64,000 nt of DNA from Trichaptum fuscoviolaceum (taxonomy: Eukaryota > Basidiomycota > Agaricomycetes > Hymenochaetales > Trichaptaceae). Location of the stretch: positions 868,001-932,000 of the forward strand of contig CAJSYZ010000003.1 of the NCBI GenBank assembly GCA_910574455.1, written 5' to 3'. Position 1 is the first letter of the stretch, and each line of letters opens with the position of its first letter. Shown one piece after another: positions 56,631 through 64,000 of this stretch. Both the position numbers and the translations under genes were made by a program. The notes below the pieces were generated by a model. The model was not told where the DNA came from. It saw nothing but the letters and a program-made list of their open reading frames with translations, and ran no database searches.

Positions 56631-57780
56631 ATCGGTGGTCTTGGTGTGATGAGTTCGTTGATGGGCAAAGCCATGTTGGACGTCGACCTGATCTGGGTTG
56701 TACCGAAGGTGAAGGATATTGAGTACCCCGCTGGTGAACCTGCCGAACCTATTGAAGTCATTATCTTCGGCGAGCCGTACCTCATTGAGGTCGAGACGCA
56801 CGTACTCGACAACATCACATACGTTATCCTCGACTCGCCGGTCTTCCGTGCGCAAACGAAGGCGGACCCATATCCTGCGCGCATGGACGACCTCAGCTCA
56901 GCCATCTTCTACTCGACATGGAACCAGGCTATCGCAGCGACTGTCAGGCGCAACCCGCAGATCGATATTTACCACATAAATGACTATCACGGTGCGCTCG
57001 CTGCTATCTACCTCCTCCCGAATGTCCTCCCGGTGTGCCTGTCTCTCCACAACGCAGAGTTCCAGGGCCTGTGGCCGCTCCGCACGAAGGAAGAGATGAA
57101 GGAAGTATGCTCGGCGTTCAATATCAGCAAGGAGCACTGCACGAAGTACGTTCAGTCCGGTAACACGTTCAACTTGCTCCACGCCGCGGCATCCTTCATC
57201 AGTGTGCACCAGAAATCGATCGGTGTTGCCGGTGTGTCTGACAAGTATGGTAAGCGCCTCCGTACTTGTTCAGTGGTGCCGACTTCGCTTTGATCCCTTC
57301 GCGTGATGAGCCGTTCGGTTTAGTCGCTGTCGAGTTCGGTCGCAAAGGTGCCCTTGGTGTTGGTGCTCGTCTTGGTGGTCTCGGTCTCATGCCTGGATGG
57401 GTAAGTTCATATTATCTGTCTCTAATGTTTGCAGTCTGACTTTGGTTACAGTGGTTCCCTGTCGAATCCAGTCAAACAGCACACATGTTGTCCCAGCTTA
57501 CGAAGACAATTAAAATGGCGCTTAAGTCTACGGAAGAAGAGCGTGCTATCTTGCGTGCTCGATCGGCTGTCCAGCGTTTCCCAGTTGTTGAAAGGTGTCA
57601 GCGCATGGAAGACTTCCACAAGCGCAGTATTAATACTAGCCGACAGATCGCTGGCTCCTTGGCATGGAGACCTTCGGATGGTGAAGCTGAGCCTTGCGTT
57701 GCGGTCATGGAGGAAGATTGGGATCCTGAACATCGGGAAGAACCGATTAGTCCAACTGGGACACCCGAAGCACATATGAC
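56627..57780 (+). pseudogene. ags1: Alpha-1,3-glucan synthase fragment (glycosyltransferase domain), internally deleted
   Basis: The first piece (56627-57250) reads KIGGLGVMSSLMGKAMLDVD to GVAGVSDKYG, the start of the GT5 glycogen-synthase-like domain of fungal Ags1/Mok1 proteins, which make cell-wall alpha-1,3-glucan. It includes PYPARMDDLSSAIFYSTWNQ and HINDYHGALAAIYLLPNVLP. The second piece (about 57268-57780) reads [20 protein letters not shown], contains a retained intron (57401-57451), continues WFPVESSQTAHMLSQLTKTI and SAVQRFPVVERCQRMEDFHK, and ends within the domain's C-terminal part. The middle of the domain is deleted at about 57250. No start or terminator. Not functional. Confidence 0.9.
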
Positions 57781-59700
57781 AGCTCACACAGCTTGCTCCC
57801 TGGAGCTTGAGCCATTTGACGCGCAAAGCCACCTCTGCGGAAGATAAAGCGAGAAAAGAGAGAGCCCACGCTCTTCCAAAAGACTCCGTAACGACCCATC
57901 CAGGTGCAGGTCTCGAAGCCACCCCCACCGCCGCCGTGACCAAAGCCGAAAGTCAAGACAGAGCCAGTTGCAGGGAAGCCGCTGGTGAAGTTCGAGCGAA
58001 GTATGAAATCAAGGTCAAGGGCTTCGGGTCGTCTTTGGCCTCGACGTTCACGGATGTCAGAGGCGAGGACGCGCCGTACCAGGAGTTCAAGCTGATGAGC
58101 TGCGACAGGCATGGGTGGCAATACGACGTGATGAAGTTCGACTCGCGAACACCGGTTGACATCAGTACATGGGCGCGGCCCGTGAAGCTCAACCACAAGG
58201 AGCTGCGCCGTGACCCTATTGGTGAGGGTCTGGCGGCGTCAGCTCGCAGGTGCTCATGAAGCCGATGTTAGGGGTCGATGAGAAGCCCGTCATTGGTACA
58301 GATGGACGTATAGTCATGGTCGATGCAGTGGAGCGGCTGATCCACAACGAGGCGATCCCTCAGAAAGGGAAGGATGTCAAAGACAAAGACAAAGACAAGC
58401 GGAAACGCAAGTTTCAGAAGAAGACTCGACAGGTGTTCCTGGTGCCCGAGCACATCCAGCAGAGCGTCGAGAGGAACAGTATCCCTGGGTCGCGGAGGAC
58501 GGGAACGGACAGTGAGGTGTGGGTGGGAAGGATGGAGGAGGCCGCGAAGAGCGAGACGCACGCGCTGTTCATGCCCGCAGCGGACCAGGTGTTCAAGTTC
58601 GTGCCTGTGCACCGGTGGTACAAGGTTCAGAAGCGTCGGGAGACGTACCAGATTGCGCCGAGCCTCGAGGAGGCAGTGAAGCTGATGGCGAGGATGGAGA
58701 AGACTCGTGAGATGGACCGCTGGTCGATGCGCTCGCGCAGTAATGCGGCGAACAGCGTCTCTGCGCTGATCGCGGGCGGTGCGACGACGGGCGCGAGTCT
58801 CGTATATGACTTGGTGGCAGGTCGCTGGGCCCCGGGGGGAGGAGACTGTAGACTGTAGACTCGGGGATGCGTGGGTTGTTCGAGGAAAACGATGAACAGA
58901 GTGTTGATAACCGCCGGAGACCGGAAAGAGACAGAGGGGGCGAGGGAGGCTTGGATGAGATGGAGTATAAGGGGGAGTTTGCGGATGATGAAGAGAATAT
59001 GGATGTTAAGGACACTCGTGACGAAGAGGCCAAGGAGATTGAGGTTTGTTCAGCTCTTTTTTCTTACAAAATTCAGCTAATCAGCTTTATTGTTTGCTAT
59101 TCAGGAATGTCTAAAGCGTGAACATCGCACGGCAAAGAGAGGGTTATATAGATGAATCGGATGAAGACGAGGAAACAGGGCAGCAGTTAAGAGGTGCAGG
59201 CTAGCAAACGAAGAAACTTGTCCGCAAGATCGAGAAGAATGGCGCGTACGATAGCGCTGATGATGAAAATCCTTATGCCTCCTCGGTATGCTTCTGCGCA
59301 CTTTCTGACGATCATCTACTGATATTACTACTCGTAAGGCTGAAGAAGAGGAGGAAGAGGACCCAGAAGTTATGGCTACTGGTGTAGCCCAACAACAAAC
59401 AACACAGCAGCAGCGGACTGGCTCTCAAGGTCCGACACCAACAGCAGCACCCACACCGACGCATGGATCCAAACCCTCGACCCGCACCCTCCAGACCGCC
59501 CTCACGCACCAGGTTCTCTCGCGCAAACACAAATCAAGACAGATCCGGCACCAACGCCGTCTGTGCCAAGTTTCAGCGTCGGCGGACAGTGTTGTTGCGA
59601 AGCGCGGAACCTCCACGCCCGCCGATGCCGAAGCTGAAAGGCAGTGGGAGCCGGCGACGAGCCCGCTCGTGGGTGGGCGACGAGTTCTTAGTTTACTTAT
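57781..59700 (+). pseudogene. tfg1: TFIIF large (alpha, RAP74/Tfg1) subunit fragment, frame-broken
   Basis: In order: a piece with EFKLMSCDRHGWQYDVMKFD and WARPVKLNHKELRRDP (57807-58259); after a frame change VIGTDGRIVMVDAVERLIHN, KKTRQVFLVPEHIQQ and the characteristic ETHALFMPAADQVFKFVPVH RWYKV block (58250-58858); then acidic segments (GGLDEMEYKGEFADDEENMD), a retained intron (about 59044-59104), YIDESDEDEE in a shifted frame, a TAG near 59200, KKLVRKIEKNGAYDS and an acidic run after another intron. This matches my memory of the fungal TFIIF alpha subunit, which works in RNA polymerase II initiation. The N-terminal start and the C-terminal winged-helix domain are absent; stops and shifts rule out function. 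Confidence 0.82.
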
Positions 59701-59965
59701 TATTGTACTTATATTGTGCTTATAATATTATCATCTACTTATATTATCTGATTGACTGAATGACTGAACGGCCTGAATGACTGACCTGACTGACTGAGTG
59801 ACTGAAGCACTGATTTAAGTCAACAGCACTGATTTCAGTAAGTCGCTCCTGAATAATGGGAGGACATGCATGAATAAGTGAAGCTTGCCTTATTTAAGGC
59901 TTCAGTCTCTCAGGACCTTTAAGTAACACTTAAGTCACTTTCAGCAGAAAGTAGTTTTCCTGATG

Positions 59966-61679
59966 ACCGCGGGAATCGGCCGGCAGAACTTCGTAGAATT
60001 TCTGCTCAAGGCGGTAGTCGGAAGGACTAGCGGAGCGAGTCCGCAGACTCGCGAAGGAGCGGGAGCACGTGTCACAGGTAACTTGAAGACGCGTCAAGAT
60101 GTGTGCCACCCGACCATCCGGTCTCTTCGCAAGCGACCACGACGACCACAGCCACGGACAGCAGCAAGGGTTCAAGGCAGCAAGATTTTTATGGTTTCTC
60201 CTCGTTTCTCTCTCGGGTTTTTCCATTGTTATGACTATTCCATTCTATTGGCCTATGTCTTGCCACCATTTTGGCCTATGTCTTGCCATTCCTACCTCGA
60301 CCTATCGACCTATCGACCTTCCGGCCTATGTCTTGCCGTTCCTACCTACCGGCCTATGCCTTGTCGTTCACTGCCATAGCATTGCAGTCTTCCTGCCTTT
60401 GTCTTGCAGACCATTTGGCCATAGCTTTGCCACTCTCATTATTTGGCCTTGCTTTGCCACCCTTGGATCCATGGTTTTTACAACACTTTCAAATCATTGC
60501 TCCCTCAAGTCTGGCGTTGTTTGCATGCTTAAGGTATGTTACATGGTTACCATTATTCATTATCTGGAAGGCAGGCTCTGTCGGCGCTCCTTTTTAGGGG
60601 CTCGCCGTGACTGCTCCTCGTCGGCGGCTGCGCCTTCTTCGCGTTGGGTATGCGCTCGTCGCCCCCTCGGCAGCCTCAGGTCACTCCGGGTTGGCTGCTC
60701 AGTTCAGCGTCGCTCTGGAGTGGCTTCGCCCAACACCCTGTCGGTCCAAATTTTCACTACAGCTTCCTTCGCGGAAGTATCTCTATTAGGACAACCACAG
60801 CTACGACAGCGTGCGGGAGCAATAAGGAGGGAGTCGTCCACGTGCCTTCAATTCTCTTCTTTCATCGCCGCCCAATGAAAGATACAATTGACGCTCTTCT
60901 CTTCAAAACATTCTGGTCAAATACATCAGATACGAGCATCTTTTACATTAATAATCTGCTCTGGACTATAATGTCCACCGGAAGCTGAATGGACGCCGAG
61001 GGCGCGCTTTCGAGATAAAACATTCACACGGGCGCAGCAGCAGCTTAATCTCCACAGAAGATCGAAGGTGCATAGAAAGAGAGAACTGCAGCGGGAAACT
61101 CCCGCTGATGAACAGCGTCTTCTATCTCTGGGGAGAAAGTTGTAATTGGTGGTGGCCTCCCCATTGCCATGTGTTCTCCCATAGACAGTATCTTCACCCA
61201 CACCTTTCCGCTTCGCTTCCATTTGTTTTGTGAATCTCAGTATCTTATGCAGTCAGTGGTAACCAATCATGGGCGGAACACTTTGAAGAGTATGGAGTTT
61301 CCCATTTCTCTCTAGACATCACCGACTCTCTCCACTCCATCGCCAGAACTCACAGCAGAACTCTTTCTCCGGCGATATCCCGATTTGTCTTTACGACTGC
61401 GGACACGAGCTTGCCGTTAAATTTTCATCTTGTGCCGGTGAAATACCTCGAAGACTTCATGTTCACATTTCACACATGATGTAAAGGGAAGTTTGTGCAT
61501 GCGAAAATATGCTGTACTTTGCAAAGTCCCGTATCTTTCATTAATCTGTAGCACCCATCCATTTCTAGCAAGTTATGATTGATGCGGTTGCCTTGCGTTG
61601 TTCGTATGCTCTACAAAAAAGTTCAGTCTCTTCAGAGACGACTCTCCTTACTCCTACTGCCCACTGTCTTCTCCTTGAT
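59966..61679. other. Spacer between the TIR element and unit D
   Basis: Starts with the right half of the interrupted repeat (59966-60020). It then holds a low-complexity run of GGCCTATGTCTTGCC units (60245-60475), a reverse-oriented spacer repeat (60595-60790) and the 5' flank of unit D (from about 60850). The long frame 60099-60878 crosses these repeats and is not credible. Confidence 0.6.
60245..60475 (+). repeat. Degenerate tandem repeat of GGCCTATGTCTTGCC
   Basis: Units such as GGCCTATGTCTTGCCACCAT, GGCCTATGTCTTGCCATTCC, GGCCTATGCCTTGTCGTTC and GGCCATAGCTTTGCC follow one another with variable spacing. Confidence 0.7.
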
Positions 61680-64000
61680 ATGTCTGGTACGTCACATCTT
61701 GCTACAACGTACGAATATTAGACTGGCATAACTCCGAAAATCCAGGAAAAGGTTAGCAATGATCAGTAGTACAGTCAATGAAATATTGATAGTGTCAAGG
61801 TGTCGATTTGAGAAATGACCTCCTGAAAGAGATCCGAGACCTTTTGTTCCAGAAGGCAAATAAAGAGAACGGTATGTAATGATCTCATCAACTCACGCAT
61901 AGACCATTGCTGACACTAGAAACAGCTCAGATACTTCTCACCGCATCTCCAGCGACAGATTCTACTATTCAGGAGTTCTTCAACGCTAATGCGGCCAACG
62001 TAGAGACTGCCAACGAAAGTGAGTAATAATGTGTCTTTGGTGACGACAACCATGGCATTTTGAATGAATACGTAGACGAAGGTTCACCACCAAAAGCAGA
62101 CACTACTACTCAGGAGTCGCCCACCACTGGAACGGCAAATGTAGAGAGTAATATTATATATGAGAGTGAGTAATGATGGCTCTATGATGAGGACAGATGT
62201 GATGGCTCAAATACGCCCATAGACGATTGGCTCGACAGCGATACCATAGCGAAATACAGAGTCAGATTTGCGAAACACAGAAGGTAATATACTCTATCTA
62301 TACATTGTAAATTGAGCTAATGTTTTGCGCGTCTATTCAAGTGAGTGTAAGAAGATGCAGTTGGAGGTATGTACGGGACCTAGGTTGAACAACTGTTCTC
62401 TTATCGACAAATAACAGTTGGGATACTTCATTTTACACCTGAAGGCTGTCGGGAGTGACAAGCACGTAATTTACGAAGCAGAACAACTGCAGTTAGTATT
62501 CCTACACCCCGTCAATACATTGCAGGATGCTTTAAATGCCACTCCCCTCAGTACGTGTTCCCGAATTTAAGACAAAGCTACTGCTTGATTATATCTCAGG
62601 GAGAATTCAATATATGTCCGATGCTTCTTCGCACTTCAATGGAATTTGGAACCGGGTGTCTTCATATAGTTGGCTCCCGGTGCATAAAGGCGCTATCTTT
62701 GATGAAGCTACACGATGGGCAAAATTCGTTTCCGTGAGTTCAGAGTGTCTATGACATTATGACATATGCGAAGAACTAAATCCTCTATGCGAAGGTTGCA
62801 TTCTTCACAATTAACTGTAAAGATCTACAGCTTCCATCCCATATTTCGATCTCTGACAAAGTGCGGAACAGCTAAACTTGAAGCTGGTGAATTTGTCAAA
62901 TGCGCGGAGTTTATCCACTTGTACCTCCCCATATTGGAAATGGAGATGCGCAATTTCACCGCAGTGCTGACCGCTTTTATAGAGAAATGTAAGTATTTTA
63001 GTGCATGTGCCAGTGATTTCCGGAAACAAATGTGTTGATGATTCTTTCTTATATAAAGCTGCAAATGAATGGGTCGCGTCGCAAAAATTAGAAGAATTTG
63101 CGGACCGGTGTACGAAATACACAAAACGTGTCTTCCTGCAAACAGATGCAGCGGTATGCACGAGTGTCTCACTAGACTCAATCTCATTGCGGAAAGGAAG
63201 ACTTCTGCATCATGAAACGTATTCTCACCTTACTGATTTCTAGGGTGAATTCTGATCTAATCTATTATTCCATCTCAGTGTATGCACTAGAATGAAGGAC
63301 GAAGTAAGTAGATAGTCTTTTTGTGATATGTTTATCTAACTGAACAAATAGCTGGATTACCTTATTGTACACTACGGCGTTGTCGGTGGGGACAGCGAGG
63401 TTATTGAAGCTGCAAAAATTGTCCAGTTCTCTCTTCTGCGCCTTACTAAGTATCTGAAGATTGATGTGGATCCCACTCGCAACGGTGCGTGGCGTCGTGC
63501 TGTAGATTATATCAAACTTATTTAACGATATCCTTATAGAGAGACACAAAACCATAAACTCGTTGATAGAATCTCTTGGTGTGCTATATTTCTCCGCCAG
63601 TAGATTCAACAAGAGCCTGTACCACCAAAAGCACGCATTCTACTTTCGTGAAGTCAAAAAATGGGTGGATTGTCTATGGGTGAGTTTCTAAACTCCCAGA
63701 TCCACGCTGTGCCTGATAATTGCATTATGAAGAGCGGAATGTATGCGATTTGCGGTAATAACAATGCATTATCTAGTTACAGTTATGCCTCTAACATCAA
63801 GGAATCTAGGCTACACGCATTGTGATGATTTAGATGGCTGTCTGAATTTTATATGTGATAAACTATTCCCCAACTTGGAGGTGACAATGTTCGGCATCAG
63901 CGCTGTGCCTAAAGGAGATGCTCTACCAGAAGCAAATCACCCCGGACTCAGCTCTAGTAACGTGGCGGAAGAACTGAAGATGTTCGGAAAGCAGTGTAAG
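61680..64000 (+). CDS. Array unit D: same family, cut by the window edge
   Basis: Exons 61680-61686, 61746-61751, 61800-61871, 61920-62018, 62076-62165, 62223-62283, 62342-62366, 62418-62550, 62600-62733, 62795-62816, 62872-62988, 63059-63218, 63279-63303, 63352-63484, 63540-63679, 63733-63754 and 63810-63995 match exons 1-17 of units B and C one for one, and every intron keeps its phase. The window ends in intron 17, just before the membrane-region exon. The start is MSGKGVDLRNDLLKEIRDLL. Module 1 is the most diverged (LGYFILHLKAVGSDK), module 2 is conserved (LDYLIVHYGVVGGDS). No break is seen in the visible part. Confidence 0.78.

Larger units (their letters stand above)
54710..59967. mobile_element. 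5254-bp TIR element carrying fragments of three host genes
   Basis: The element spans 54712-59965. The left end is CATCAGGGAAACTACTTTCT and the right end, on the other strand, CATCAGGAAAACTACTTTCT; both continue GC, so about 22 bp with one mismatch. The flanking dinucleotide AC is present on both sides (54710-54711, 59966-59967) but only once in the uninterrupted copy near 4.4 kb (GTACCGCGGG). Subterminal DNA on both sides is rich in CTGA/TCAG units, and the left 200 bp recur at 13275-13476. The interior holds no transposase, only broken pieces of Clf1, alpha-glucan synthase and TFIIF alpha, all plus strand. The two-base duplication is inferred from a single empty site; the superfamily is unknown. 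Confidence 0.8.

Noticed and set aside
55263..59700. A real cluster of clf1, glucan synthase and TFIIF genes
   Set aside because: Each is truncated at both ends, has stops or shifts, and they join without intergenic DNA inside one pair of inverted repeats.
54712..59965. Helitron as the carrier of the gene fragments
   Set aside because: The ends are inverted repeats with an apparent AC duplication, and there is no CTRR end with a preceding hairpin or an A-T insertion site.
60099..60878. 259-residue plus-strand open frame
   Set aside because: It crosses a tandem GGCCTATGTCTTGCC run and a reverse-oriented dispersed repeat; no paralog in the other array spacers.

Overview
The window reads as nuclear DNA of a filamentous basidiomycete, most likely an agaricomycete. 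Genes are split by many 40-80 nt GT-AG introns. The window holds a Ty3-type chromovirus, a Plavaka-type transposon protein, an agaricomycete-style bZIP factor, and fragments of an alpha-1,3-glucan synthase and a Ste20/PAK kinase.

Layout. 0-20 kb is gene-poor and loaded with short, nearly self-complementary words (ACTAGTAGTAG, CAACTTGAAGTTCAAG, CACTGGCAGTG, CTCAGGCTGAG, ACTCGGAGT). It holds the tail of a Plavaka-type protein (1-1126), two unrecognised multi-exon genes (complement 1889-3715; 5663-8772), a broken PAK kinase joined to coiled-coil debris (10045-12978), and an intact bZIP gene (15058-17447). A complete Ty3 chromovirus lies at 20190-26915 with near-identical LTRs and a 5-bp target duplication. 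An 864-bp non-autonomous DNA transposon lies at 27581-28444.

From about 30 kb to the right edge is a head-to-tail array of one gene family, all on the plus strand. Unit A is 33918-37484, B 40259-44360, a mini copy C' 46915-47457, C 49358-53453, and D 61680 to beyond the edge. A relic of one more unit is at about 30.3-31.3 kb. By comparing copies I could build consistent gene models of 17-22 coding exons in which every phase closes, giving 896, 990 and 980 residues. The models include a 7-nt first coding exon, a 6- or 12-nt second exon and 22-nt microexons. The proteins carry a helical exon block (duplicated in B, C and D, single in A), then four membrane segments and a charged cytosolic tail. 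I recall similar unnamed four-TM proteins in mushrooms but know no function.

Between C and D sits a 5254-bp element (54712-59965) bounded by about 22-bp inverted repeats. It contains only fragments of three unrelated housekeeping genes in one orientation: a Clf1/crooked-neck splicing factor, an alpha-1,3-glucan synthase, and the TFIIF large subunit. The same repeat it inserted into exists uninterrupted near 4.3-4.5 kb, so filled and empty sites can be compared directly. I consider this host-fragment-carrying transposon, the tandem array, and the evidence that the short words are insertions to be the most interesting contents. No tRNA, rRNA or CRISPR was recognised.
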